64,000 nt of DNA from Phycomyces blakesleeanus NRRL 1555(-) (lineage: Eukaryota; Mucoromycota; Mucoromycetes; Mucorales; Phycomycetaceae), in NCBI RefSeq assembly GCF_001638985.1, contig NW_017265162.1:310001-374000 (forward strand), read 5' to 3'. Numbering within the stretch: the stretch's first letter is position 1; each line of letters starts with the position of its first letter. The notes under the pieces were generated by a model that ran no database searches, was not told the origin of the DNA, and worked only from the letters and a program-made list of their open reading frames with translations. This document shows positions 12,315-23,325 of the stretch, piece by piece. A program made the translations under genes and the position numbers.

Positions 12315-12523
12315 AGTGCAAGTGTTATAGGTGTGCACTTTCACCGAATTTCAGGTACAGTTTAGTGTGACTTGATTCATTGCTTTTTGGGTGCTCAGTA
12401 ATGGAGTGACGTACCTTTTTTCCCTTCTAAATAAATAAATAACAATAGATAGTAGGAATTTTGATATTTGTACTGTAATAGAATATTATTATTTCTTTGC
12501 CCTAAACACACGTACAAACAAAT

Positions 12524-13039
12524 ATGCCGAATAACGAAGAAACAGCCACTGTAACCGAAGCTTTCAAGGCAAGATACACACGATACAGAACTATATATCT
12601 ATAGACATACATGTCTATATACAGACAAATACACAAATAAGACATACATACATATGTATATATACACCTTTGTATATTTGTACAAAAGAAGAAGAAAAAG
12701 GGCATTTATTTGCATAGAATAAAAGTAAAAATAAAATAAAAATAAAAATAAATAAATAAAAATAAAAATAAAATAACAATGATTTGCTTATGATATCACT
12801 CCACAATAACTCAATAAAGAATTATACCTTTTTGTGCTATATTATTGTATTGGTTTGTATTGTTTTGTACACAGACCGTAAAGCTTGAAGACTTTAAAGA
12901 TGTCCCCAAGATCCCATGTGCACGAAATGCCATGCTTTACGGAATGGGTAATCCTCATGACACTTTCTTATTTTATTTTATTTTATTATATTATATTATA
13001 TGTCACCTAAACATTTATAAATGTAAATATAAATATTTG

Positions 13040-13070
<31 letters not shown>

Positions 13071-13465
13071 TCATTTCTATAGGTGCTGGTACAGGTGTTG
13101 GTGCTGTTCGTTACTTGATGAAGCGTAAGTTACTATATATATATTCCTTTGAATATAGATATAGATAGGGTCATAGGCACATTTATGTAATCATTGTGAA
13201 CTGAAACTAGTATTGGTACTTAATATATTTAGAGAGAATCCCTACTGCCGCAAATTGGGCCGTTGCCGTATTTTGCGGCGTTTCGGCAGTGTCTTTTGAA
13301 CTCTGTCAAATGGCTCGCAAGCAAAAGCTGGAAAAACTTCAGCTTATCATCAAAGCAACCGATTCGCGCCCTATCCCGAGCAACGAACGAGTGACAATAG
13401 ATGAGCGTGGTAGAAACGGAGCATTCCACGTTATGGTTGATCTGCCAGAAACCAAGAAAGATTAA
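12524..13465 (+). CDS. COX20: Cytochrome c oxidase assembly protein COX20
   Basis: Inner-membrane chaperone that holds newly inserted Cox2 during its maturation for complex IV. Four exons are inferred: 12524-12568, 12875-12947, 13083-13124 and 13233-13465, giving about 129 residues. Family signatures are LEDFKDVPKIPCARNAMLYG, then GAGTGVGAVRYLMK and RIPTAANWAVAVFCGVSV, which form two membrane helices with a short loop. The charged C-terminal tail is typical. Exon 1 encodes only 15 residues and can join exon 2 in phase only if intron 1 uses a GC donor (AAG|GCAAGA); a GT-donor reading runs into a stop. The intron before the last exon begins GTAAGT. The gene call is firm; the first exon is inferred. 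Confidence 0.93.
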
Positions 13466-15359
13466 ACAAATATATATAAATAAAAATTGCCGTTTCTTAT
13501 TTTAATGGTGTTTTCTTTGTCGAACCAAATCAAACCAACTTGTGATGTGTGATGTATGTGTGGCTGTAAATATCAATAGATAGACTATCAAGAATCATTT
13601 TAGAAATAAAAAGAAAGACTAGAACTAAAGAGATATCATATCTCACCGAGAAGAAAGAAAAATGAATATGATTCTTTATGCTGGGAATAACATTTGGGAG
13701 ATTTAAGCCTGCTTTGGCAATAATCATGTCCAAACTCAACCCACATGTCCGTTTGTACGGAAGCTTCCTCAAATCAACCATATTCAATACACACAGATTA
13801 CACATCAGACCATTGTTGCACCTTTCCTTTCCTTTCCTTTCATTCTTTCATTCTTTCATTCTTTTCTAACCATTGGTGTCTTCTATCAGACGAACAGGAC
13901 AGTCCACAAAATCGGCTGTCCTGTCCTCGGCCCGAGCACAGCAGATCCCCCATATTAGTTCTCCATGTGGTCCCCCCCACTTTAGCTCTCCATGTGCCCC
14001 ACTTTTATTCTCCATGTGCCCTACTTAGCTCTCCATGTGCCCTTGCTAAGTTCATCAGCAGTTTGAGAACTTCGTTAATTCCAAACAACTAATAATAAGA
14101 ATAAGAATACTCTAAAGAGAGAAAGAAAGATAAATAGAATATTGAGATTTTCACACTAATTCATTGCATTCAAATTCTATCTTCTTTTTTTATTAGTCAA
14201 GACTGCCCTAGTTAAATTTGGTAGATTTTATCTTAACTATACATGTGTATATATATATGATATCCAGTTGATCTACTAGTCAATCGATTAACTAAAGAAT
14301 ATATGAAAATGTCAATAAATGACTAAATGGAATCAAATAGTAATTCATTTAGGTAGTAAGATTTGAACACTCAAAAAGCACGAGCCGTATTGTGGACATA
14401 TATGTATGTATGCAGTGTTTAACGGTAAATTTATTACAAATATCCATATTGTCTGTCTAGAAAGTGGGCTACCCTTTTTTTTAAGAAAACATATTCTCCC
14501 TTATTTTCTCTCTTCATTTCAATAATTATTATTATTTAGTGGTCTATTAATTCCTTCCTTATAATCATATACATATATGTATAAATACACTTTCTCACAC
14601 TCGCACTCGCACTCACACTCACACTCACACTCACACTTGCACACAATGGTTATATAGGTTGATAAGCTATGCAGGGACTTTAAACACACTTTGCAAGTTA
14701 GTGGCACCACTTTTGGATCTTGAATAATAAACCTGAAATATCAAAGATATTTAATTTAATTTAATGATATTATGTTAAACTATACTCTATTCTATCCCAC
14801 TATAATTATCATTATCATTTATATGGTATATATATATATATATATCATTAATGTCTATCTTATTACACAAACACACATAATTACTATGCAATATGTGTCT
14901 ATATAATTTTAATCACATACTAGTTTATAGATCTTCTTTTGATCTTGTTTTTTTACGAGATTGATTATCTACCTTGTACAATCAAGACAAGGAGAAAGAC
15001 ATACAAGCATATATATATATACAGAAAGAGGGGAAGAGAGGGAATGCACGTGTTTGGTTACACAGATCCCTTGCACAGAGCGTCATTTTGACTTCCCTCC
15101 ATCCCCCTCTTCTCCTCCCTCCCTCTTCCCCTCACCTAACTGGCCCAGCCTAGCTTAGCTTAGCCGTTTATTATTATCGTTATTATTAGCATTATTAGTA
15201 CTTGCTCTACTTTCTCTTCCTCTTCTTTTGTACTTTGACCATTTTTCTTTACTCATCTGTCAAAAAAAAAAGACAAACAAACAAACAAACAGAGCTACAT
15301 ATATTTATTTATTTATTTTCTTCTTCTCCTTGTCTTCATTCTTTTTCAATTATTAAGCA
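13466..15359. other. Intergenic between COX20 and the SDR gene
   Basis: No gene recognised in 1.9 kb. It contains CTTTC/CATTCTTT runs near 13825-13866, an imperfect 23-26 bp repeat at 13955-14046, a CACTCGCACTCACACT microsatellite near 14596-14640, and TA runs. The last 300 bp are C/T-rich and probably the SDR gene promoter. Confidence 0.5.
13955..14046. repeat. Imperfect 23-26 bp tandem repeat with CTCCATGTG core
   Basis: Four consecutive units share TTAGYTCTCCATGTGSYCC, with variable-length C/A-rich ends. It lies about 500 bp downstream of COX20 in otherwise AT-rich DNA. Confidence 0.75.
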
Positions 15360-17177
15360 ATGACCGTCAGTAACTCTAATTGTTCTGTGCTTGTACTTGG
15401 TGGCGTTGGTTTTATTGGCCGTCACTTTGTCCATCATCTCGTTCAAAATGGATTGGCATCCTACATTCGTGTAGTCGACAAAGCCCTCCCACAAACAACC
15501 TATTTGTCAGAGTCTCACAAAGCATCCTTTGAAAAAGTTGAATTTAAACAAAGCAATCTGATTCATCCAGGCATGTTTTTTTTTTTAAAAAAAAAAGTAT
15601 ACATGATGTATATATATATATTTACACATTGTTTTATTTTAGCTGCCATTGCTACTTGTTTTGAAAGAGAAGACGGTAGTTCTTTTGATTATGTATTCAA
15701 CTTTGCAGGCGAGACAAAGTACTCTCAAGTCGCAGAGGTAATATAATATTCTTTCTCTCACTTTTACTTTCATACACACATATATATATATATAATTGGA
15801 TTTATTTATTTGGTTTTTACAAAGGTCTATCAAGAACGAATCTTCCACCTTTCTGTCAATTGCGCAAAAGAAGCTGCCAAAAGAAAAGTCAAAGTATTTG
15901 TAGAGCTGTCTACAGCAGAGATTTATGACAGTGATAATGTAAGTCATCAGATCAAGATCAAGATCAAGATCAGAAAAAGAGAGAGTGAAAACTTTTAAAT
16001 AATATATTTATTTACTCCTTTATATATCACAATTTTAGTCTGCTTCTTCAGAAACGTCGAAAATAAAGCCTTGGACTATCATCGCAAAGAACAAATACAA
16101 AGCTGAAGAAGAGTTGAAAAAGATTCCTGGGTGAGGATCTGGGAAGATTAGTGAAAGAAAAAAATTAAACAAATACTCAAAGGGAGCTGTGGTTGTGTGT
16201 GTGGGTGTGGGTGTAAAATATAATTATAAGTATACTAATGTTTATACCCATAGTCTCAACCTTGTTATCTTGCGTCCTGTTGTAGTATATGGTCCAGATG
16301 CTCTTTTGGGATTAAGTAAGTCAAGTTCATGGCTGTAATATATACAACAACAACAATAATAGCAACAAAAAATACAACTGTGCACCTATCTAAACTTGTG
16401 TACGATTTAATTGAATCAAGCGCCTCGTCTGATTATCGGTCGTATATACCAACATTTGAATGAGGAAATGAAGTTGCTGTGGTCAAAGGATGTGAAACTC
16501 AATACAGTTCATGTTGACGATGTGGCCAGAGCATGCTGGCATGTGGCTACATGGTATGAGACTCGCAAAACAACAGGTGTACCGATCTTTAACCTTGCCG
16601 ACAAGGAAGACACAGGTGCGGTTTTTACATGTGTGCGTATCTGTGTGTGTGTGTTGTGTATTGACTCTCTTTTATGTGTATATATATTGGGTATAAAATA
16701 TGCGTAGATCAAGAAACTATCAACCGTCATTTACGTTCTTTGTTTGGTATCCAAACTGGTTACTATGGTAGCGTGGTATCTAGCTTTGCAAAGGTCAGTG
16801 TTTTTGTAGGGAAAAAAGAAAAAGAAAAAGAAAAGAAAGAAAGGCTATATATATAAGACTTAATGTTCTGGTAACTTACTTGGTCATTGCAATTATCTTA
16901 ATAGCTTAATCTGGATTATGTAATGGAAGATGTCAACGAAAAACATTTGGCACCTTGGGCAGATCTCTTAAAATCTTCCGATATTCGTGTGACTCCCCTG
17001 TCTCCATATCTGGATGAAGAGTTGCTGTACAACAATGCGTTGTCTGTAGATGGCACAAAGATTGAACGCGAAACCAACTTTTCCTACACTGTCCCCACAT
17101 TGACCCAGGCCAAATTGAGGGAAATCATTGATGGATACAAGGCGTTGAAGGTCTGGCCTACCGATGTACCAGCTTAG
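15360..17177 (+). CDS. Atypical extended SDR (NAD-dependent epimerase/dehydratase-like)
   Basis: Rossmann-fold protein of about 390 residues in eight exons. The nucleotide-binding start VLVLGGVGFIGRHF carries a GxxGxxG motif. FNFAGETKYSQ corresponds to the family's beta4 NAA region, VELSTAEIYDSD to the active-site Ser/Thr strand, and ILRPVVVYGPDA and HVDDVARACWHVA to the extended-SDR C-terminal half. At the catalytic Tyr-xxx-Lys site the sequence reads IIAKNKYKAEEEL: aligned on the Lys, the Tyr position is Ile, so it may not be a classical dehydrogenase. Intron 1 (15571-15642) appears to use a GC donor (CAG|GCATGT), is a multiple of three and has no stop. Substrate unknown; 3-beta-HSD-like or sugar-epimerase-like roles are both possible. 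Confidence 0.85.
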
Positions 17178-17817
17178 AGGGAGCTTGATTTTATTCTATT
17201 TTATTTGAGTTTAGTTTAGTTTAAATTATTATTTTATACACATACACCCATACACCCATATGCACACACACACACACAGAGAAAGAAAAGGCAATAAAGT
17301 AAAAAATAAAACTAGAGGAGAAGGTTTTATAGTGATTTGGCTTTCATGGACGTTATTGCTACTTGTCTTTGCACCGAATTAGCATCGACCATCCCTTATT
17401 TCTTTGTTTCTTGGAACAAGTATTAGAGTACATGATCACAAAATTTCAAATCCATTTTGAAGGTTTTGGGAATCCAGGCCAAATTCTTTTTTTACTTATT
17501 AAACTTTAAAATGATATATTTAAAGAAGGAAGGAATAGAAGATATCATAATGGTTTATCTATACTCTATTTTAAATTAACTTTCTTTTTAATGTAACCAC
17601 TGATGTACCATTATAATGTCTTATTCCGTTTAATAAAAAAAAAGGCTTTTTATAATATAGCAGACATGTGCAATATACATGAAATAGAGATAGAGAGGAT
17701 GAAGTATTACATGTTTGACGTGTTGATATATACATATACACGCTCACTGTTGTACGAACCAAGTATTGCTTTGAATTTACTATTTGAATACTATAATAAA
17801 AATTATGTATATATAGC

Positions 17818-17876
17818 GAAACCTACACAATTCATAAATATGTAGATGCGAGATTTGGTTCAAGTATTTAACTCAA
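17818..17876 (+). repeat. Direct repeat copy A
   Basis: About 59 bp matching 19261-19320 at roughly three quarters of positions. The core CATAAATATNTAGATGCGA is shared apart from one base. Both copies are on the same strand. Confidence 0.6.
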
Positions 17877-18254
17877 AACACACAGACGCACACACAATCA
17901 TTATGTCAATACACTCGAGTGTATAACCGGGCAAGGATATATTCCGAGCCGAGCCTTGATCGCAAACCCATTATATAATTTATTAATTTTACCAATTATA
18001 ATCGATAATATAGCTAAATTTTGTGTGTGTGTTTTTTTTAAAAAAAAGATTCTTTATTCAAATTGTCTCTATTATCATTTAATCTGGTAGATATTTTTGC
18101 TGCTACCATTATTTTTTACCCTACTCCAAAAAAAAATCGTAAATAAGATTACAATATATTCTTCCCTGATTGAAAAGTCTGAATGCTCGTTCTTTTCTTC
18201 ATAATAAAGAACCCCATTTCTAGTGGCTACGAAAGATGCTGGGAAAAACCAACA

Positions 18255-18506
18255 ATGATAAAGATCTATTTTATTAAAGTCTTTTTGCTATTGTCCTCCT
18301 CCTTTATCTCCCCTCGTAATCCTACTGTATTTACAGAAGCCTCCGGTATAGATAAAGAAGTTAATTATGTCTTTCTTGGTGGATCACTAAATGAACAACA
18401 TTTCCCTGCCTTTTATTCACAGCTGTTGTCTGTAACAATAGATGCCAGTATCAGGCATCACAAGCCCTATAAATTATGCTATGGTACATTATGTGTGCGA
18501 TCCTAA
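18255..18506 (+). CDS. Possible small hydrophobic-start orphan ORF
   Basis: An 83-residue open frame beginning MIKIYFIKVFLLLSSSF, which resembles a signal peptide, followed by a polar segment (GIDKEVNYVFLGGSLNEQ) and two Cys near the end. No family recognised. It lies between the two direct-repeat copies. It may be chance or a fragment of a decayed gene; composition is slightly less AT-rich than its surroundings. Confidence 0.15.
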   Translation: MIKIYFIKVFLLLSSSFISPRNPTVFTEASGIDKEVNYVFLGGSLNEQHFPAFYSQLLSVTIDASIRHHKPYKLCYGTLCVRS

Positions 18507-19260
18507 CCTCAAAGATCCTTGTTAAATAGTATTTTCTCAATGTGTTGCGAGGATTTTGCTGTATTATATTACAGTCAACATAACAGTTATGGAATAAAAA
18601 AAAATATGTAAGGAACCAAACTTGTCTGACACTCAATCGTGAGCCAATTTGCCTCGGAACCTAGTATTCTCCTAAACATCTCCAAGAGTTACTTGTACAA
18701 ATCAAACTAGTCAAAGCCATGTGAGATATTATTCGCAATCCAAACCCGAATAAAAGAGGGGGGAAACAACCTAGATCCAAAACCAAGTGATATCAGCGAA
18801 CGGAACCCTATAATCTATCCTATCCTTCAGTTTGCATAAATCCCGTCCCATCCGATTCAAATATGAAGTTTCATCTACACTTCGGCAGGTAAGCCGGTCG
18901 CCCCCTTTTATACGATGCTGCGTCAAAAAGTTGTGCACGAGAAATATGTGAGAATAATAATAAGAAAATAAGTTCAGCATATTTTTTCCTCTTCCATATG
19001 CCAATATCCTTCTTAGGATAGGACGGAATCTATACGGCATGCTTTCCAGGAAATTTTGCACAGAAATTAGCTACCAAGTATTGAACTGTAGAATGTATTT
19101 ATTAATCTTTAATTTTTTTTTATTTTCAATTGATTATTCCACCCAAGAATCTGCCTAATATATATATTTGAGCAAAAAATAAATAAAAATAAAATTAGAC
19201 CAAAGTTTCCTAAAAATTGTGTACACAGCGTAAACACAAGGGTTATATATATGTACATTG

Positions 19261-19320
19261 GAAAACTCACACAGTACATAAATATATAGATGCGACATTT
19301 GACTCCAAGGTTTGACTCAA
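19261..19320 (+). repeat. Direct repeat copy B
   Basis: Second copy of the roughly 60-bp direct repeat, about 1.43 kb downstream of copy A in the same orientation, with one small gap in the alignment. Confidence 0.6.
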
Positions 19321-19731
19321 TAAAAAAAAATACAAAATTATCCTGTCAAATAATAATAATAATAGTAAAATACAAAACAAACAAAAAAAGGGTTTTTGCT
19401 TCTTCTTTTCTTCTTCTTTTTAATATAAAATAATAAGAATAAGAATAAGAATAAGAATAAGAATATGAATATGAATAATAAGAGTAATAGTAGTGTTTAA
19501 AAAGGAATATAATGTACACATTGGATTGGTTAATTTATTTATCCAATCAAGTTAATAATGGTTGTAAGTAAAAGAAGAGGCAAAAACATATTGCGTGTAT
19601 GGTGAAATATTGAAGTGTAGATTATGAAATGTATGACGAAATGCGCGTATGAAAAATAATAAAAGAAAAAGAAAAATAAGGAATAATATAAATAAATATA
19701 TATGTGGGTGTCTGTGGGAGTGTGTCTTGGA

Positions 19732-22145
19732 TTATAAAGGTTGATCATGATTCATTGCCATTACGAGACCTGTCAATGTACAAAGAGCTCTTGTGAGCGG
19801 TTCATGGTCCTTGTCAGACCTGTCTGTGTATTTGAGTAAATCTAACCAAAATATTCAGATTAGTCCCTGTACATATTTATATATTTATTTATACTGAGCC
19901 TAAAACGAGACAAGACAAGTCAAGCCAAAAGTCTAGATTTGGGCTAGCTTTATCTAGCCAGCCAGCTGGTTGACAAGAAAGTCAAAAATCTTTCAACTCT
20001 AATAACTACATATCTACCTAACCCAATTTACTTATTTTGTTTTATTACCTTTAAGTAGCATGCAATATCGAGGTACACGCTGAATCGGCGCGATCAAGAA
20101 ATCACTCATCCCAAGGCGATTGGTATCCCGCCTTCGAAGTGTTTTCTACAAAAATCAATATTTACAAAAACAAAATAATAATAATAATTTAGCTTCATAC
20201 TACAAAGTATATTATTATTTTAAGCGTACCTGATCGATTTTCGTAAATACTGTATTGTTGCATGCTTTTTGAATGATTCTTGAGTGAGTTCGGTAATGAA
20301 TGGCGTATTGAAGAAAGATGACAAGGGGTTGAGAGAGGGAGCAGAAGGTTTGTCCAACTGGCACAGACCAGGGCTGCCATGCAGGTGTAGGTGTAGGCGT
20401 AGGTATAGTTATAGTCGAAGCTGAAGTATGAGGAGGAGGAGGAGGAGGAGGCTGGGCCTTAAACGCCTCCAGAATTTGGTTGGACAAGGCAAGAAGAACA
20501 GGGAGGTGGCCAAATAAGACCGGGATATCGGTTGATTTGACTAGAGGAACCTTTTCTTTTGAGGCTTGAACCATTTCACGCATGTGACGCTAAAACAATC
20601 GATAGTTAGTAAACAAACAAATAAAGAAGCATAAATATAATATAATATATTGTGTTGCATTACATTACATTACATTACATTACATTGCATCTATCTATCT
20701 ATCTATTTATCTATCTATGTTTCTTTTAAATAGAGGAGTCAACTTACTGTTTCAATTAGAGTGAGGAGCTGGTGATAGGATTGTTCTGTGGTGACGATCT
20801 CATGTAAAATAAAGTTAACTAGTGCCGTTCTCTTGGTTTCGGGTAGAGTAAGTCTTTGATGGTGAATATCTGAGATCTAGATTAATATATATTATGTGCA
20901 TATATAAAAAAAAAAAGCACAATTCCCATATTAATAAAATTCACCGACAAAGGCACACGAACACAAGAGTTACAAGAGTACAAAAATGAAGAAGAAATCA
21001 AGAATATATATATATATCACAATCACAATATTAAGAATTCTACTCTATTCAATTCAATTTCAATACAACAGAAAAGGGTGTTGTCAATCAAATTAAGGCA
21101 CACAGACATCCAGACCCAAAATAATAATAATAGGAATGATAAAATCATACACATATAAAATGATTATAAGAACAGAAATATGAATAATTCATACCAATGA
21201 TTGAGAGTATGTTTTTTGTTGGAGTTCAATAATCGACTTTTTCCAGACAGCCAGTGCCTTTTGTTGCTGTATGTCTGACTTTCGAAGAGCAGCAGATCGG
21301 GTACGTAAAGGTAAGATGGGAATGAAATCAATACGTGAAGCGAAAGTTTTTGGGGTCTCGAGATTCTTGATGGGTGTGAATGTGAATGTAAGAGAGTAAG
21401 GGTCCGACAAGACTCTCAAGTCATTAAATGTAGTCGGGGTTGATTCAAGCTGTGGCCCAAGGAAGTCTTCGGTGTGAAGGGATGAAGATGAGGATGAGGT
21501 GGTGGATATGATGTCAACTGGACAGGTAACGATAATACTACTATCATTTGGCTCCTCATTATCATTATCATGATCATCATCGATTTCGTGACCGTCTTCA
21601 TCATTTGCCTTAGCCTCCTCCTCCTCTTCTTCTTCCTCTTCCTCTTTGGCATTGTCTTCATTCATGCAACTGATACCAATAAATTGTGAAAAAGGTCGTG
21701 CTTTTGGCGTGTAAAAGGGTACTGTTGTGACTGGTTCTACAGCAGATTGTGAGAACAAAGGATTATGCGTGGGTTTTTGGGGTGTTGAAGATGATGGAAC
21801 GAGTTGGATGCGTGGTATTGGTGCTGTTTGTGCCATTTGTGATATTGATGGTTGAGGTGATATTGAAGATTGAGGTTCTGTTGGTTTTAAAGGTGTTGAA
21901 GAGGATTTTTTGATGGTGAAGTTTGTCAATAGACTTTTGTAGGCTTTATGAAGTCGACGAAAGACTGGTTTTCGACGATCACTATTACTAATATCAATAC
22001 TATCGGTACTATTGGTGCTATCATTCGGGTATTTGATGTCTGGATAGCCAGATTGAGACCGATACAGGCGACTAAATGGACGTGATTGTGTAGACATCCT
22101 GAAGCGAGATGTTTTTGACTTTGAATCCTGGGAAGTATTGGGCAT
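19732..22145 (-). CDS. DH-domain protein (RhoGEF) without a PH domain
   Basis: Probable Rho-type exchange factor of about 550 residues. The long first exon encodes a disordered region with a 10-Glu acidic run, an Asp/Asn/Glu stretch and Ser runs, ending in a helix (QKALAVWKKSIIEL). The DH domain starts at about residue 320 (ALVNFILHEIVTTEQSYHQL), continues through STDIPVLFGHLPVLLALSNQ and LVIFLQYAIHYRTHSRII, and carries the diagnostic FLIAPIQRVPRYCMLLK, ending DLLKYTDRSDKDHEPL. A Pro/Thr insert (seven Pro, then TPTPTP) sits inside the domain between its first and second conserved regions. The protein stops soon after the DH domain, so the usual PH module is absent. The start is placed at 22145 because the open frame upstream is a low-complexity Phe/Ile tract; 22097 is an alternative. 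Confidence 0.85.
20654..20716. repeat. CATTA and CTAT microsatellites in a DH gene intron
   Basis: About six ACATT units followed by CTAT units, inside the intron separating the first two DH-domain exons. Confidence 0.75.
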
Positions 22146-22681
22146 GTGTGATATTATGGTTGTGGTTATGATAAGGATGAAAATGAATATGAGAATAATG
22201 AAGAATATGAAAATGAAGATTAAGATGAAAATGGGAATGATAATGAAGAAGAAGAAGAAGAAGAAGAAGAGAATGAAGAAAAGCAACAGCAAAATAGATG
22301 AGCCAGAAAAATAAAAAATCACAATTCAATTCACAAGATAATCTTTCAAGCCAGTTGCACAAAAGAAGAAGAAAAAGGTTATTTATTACTCAGCCATACT
22401 TCAGTAATATATTATTTTGTGTATATGTATCTTGTCAGGGCCTTGATGATATATCTACAAACCCCTAATACTTGTATTGTATTTTAACCAGCATTTATTT
22501 ATTTATTTATATATATGTGTATACATTATTTTATATATATATATATAGTGTATCGCTCGGAAAGCAAGTCCGGTCTATGTACTTGGTATTGTTAGACAAA
22601 TATATTCCATTAAGGGTTTGTTCCACAGTTTGCTTATGCGGGGGGTCATAGCCGATCCCCTTTTTCGTCAGGATTTTTTTT

Positions 22682-22870
22682 TTACTTTCTTTCTTTAGCT
22701 ACAAGACCGCCTTCGTAGTCAATCTCACTCTGATCGGGGCATGATCCGGGCGTCACTGTGCCACTGCCACACCAAAGGTGTACAATTCCCAACCAAGCTG
22801 TATTTGATACAAAAGAAGCAGAACAAGATATAAAGAAAGAAAAAGAATAAAGAAGTAGAGTCATCATCAT
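22682..22870 (-). CDS. Possible small secreted protein exon, orphan
   Basis: A 62-residue frame starts with three Met and a hydrophobic stretch (TLLLYSFSFFISCSASF) like a signal peptide, then VHLWCGSGTVTPGSCPDQSE. No family recognised. Immediately downstream, in the +1 frame, another open stretch (22531-22698) reads GIGYDPPHKQ, TLNGIYLSNNTKYIDRTC and ends shortly after. The two could be exons of one gene or a frameshifted relic, the shift falling by a run of ten A. The local base composition is less AT-biased than the flanks. Evidence is weak. Confidence 0.25.
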   Translation of the reverse strand: MMMTLLLYSFSFFISCSASFVSNTAWLGIVHLWCGSGTVTPGSCPDQSEIDYEGGLVAKERK

Positions 22871-22985
22871 TGACGCCACACTTTTATTTTTGCTTTTACT
22901 TTTTATTTTTATTTTTATTTTTATTTTTATTTATACTTGGTATTTTATATTCTTATATATGATTGTTTTATTTTCGAGTGTCTAT

Positions 22986-23033
22986 CAACCAACCTAGCAA
23001 CCAACCTAGCAACCAACCTAGCAACCAACCTAG
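22986..23033. repeat. Perfect 12-bp tandem repeat, four copies
   Basis: Four identical head-to-tail copies of CAACCAACCTAG, about 290 bp upstream of the ERG8 start codon. Confidence 0.9.
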
Positions 23034-23325
23034 CAAACAGTCAAGCAAAAAAATAATAATAAGCAGATCAAAAATAATTATTGCAATAATTCGGATGGTT
23101 AATAAGAATCATCCTCATTATTATTATAATAATAATAATAATAAAGACAAATTGTCTAACCTTGTTTTCTATTTCCCGTTTGAAAAAGAAAAATTAGAAA
23201 AAAAAAATGTACTTCAAGGAGGTTCAACCACAATCTACAACATATAGGAGACATCTGTGTGACTATGAAATAAAGTCCACTATCTCGTAACTCCTGTTTC
23301 TCGAACCGACACCTTCTCTTTCTTC

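Larger units (their letters stand above)
10966..12523. other. Intergenic between ATP3 and COX20
   Basis: Divergent promoter region of about 1.56 kb. It contains C/T-rich quasi-repeats at 11055-11250, long T/A runs, and the CAGTGYA heptamer array at 12252-12314. Short open frames here are not supported as genes. Confidence 0.5.
17178..19731. other. Gene-poor region with a diverged direct-repeat pair
   Basis: 2.55 kb without a recognised gene between the convergent SDR and DH genes. Two similar segments at 17818-17876 and 19261-19320 bracket about 1.4 kb. That interval includes less AT-biased sequence (18600-18910) and orphan open frames on both strands. It could be a decayed mobile element, but no transposase motif is visible. 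Confidence 0.4.
22146..23325. other. Divergent promoter region of the DH gene and ERG8
   Basis: 1.18 kb. It holds a GAA-rich run near 22245-22275, a possible orphan minus-strand gene at 22531-22870, TTTTTA repeats near 22895-22935, and a perfect 12-bp tandem repeat at 22986-23033. Pyrimidine-rich sequence precedes the ERG8 start. Confidence 0.5.

Noticed and set aside
13745..14092. 115-codon open frame downstream of COX20
   Set aside because: Covers CTTTC runs and the CTCCATGTG repeat. No recognisable protein features.
14355..14410. ATTTGAAC and following sequence as a possible tRNA end
   Set aside because: No cloverleaf pairing could be drawn by eye.
22146..22322. Extra 59 N-terminal residues for the DH-only RhoGEF
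   Set aside because: Almost wholly Phe/Ile/Leu from a GAA/GAT-rich tract. The protein-like sequence starts at MPNTSQDSK, so the start was placed at 22145.
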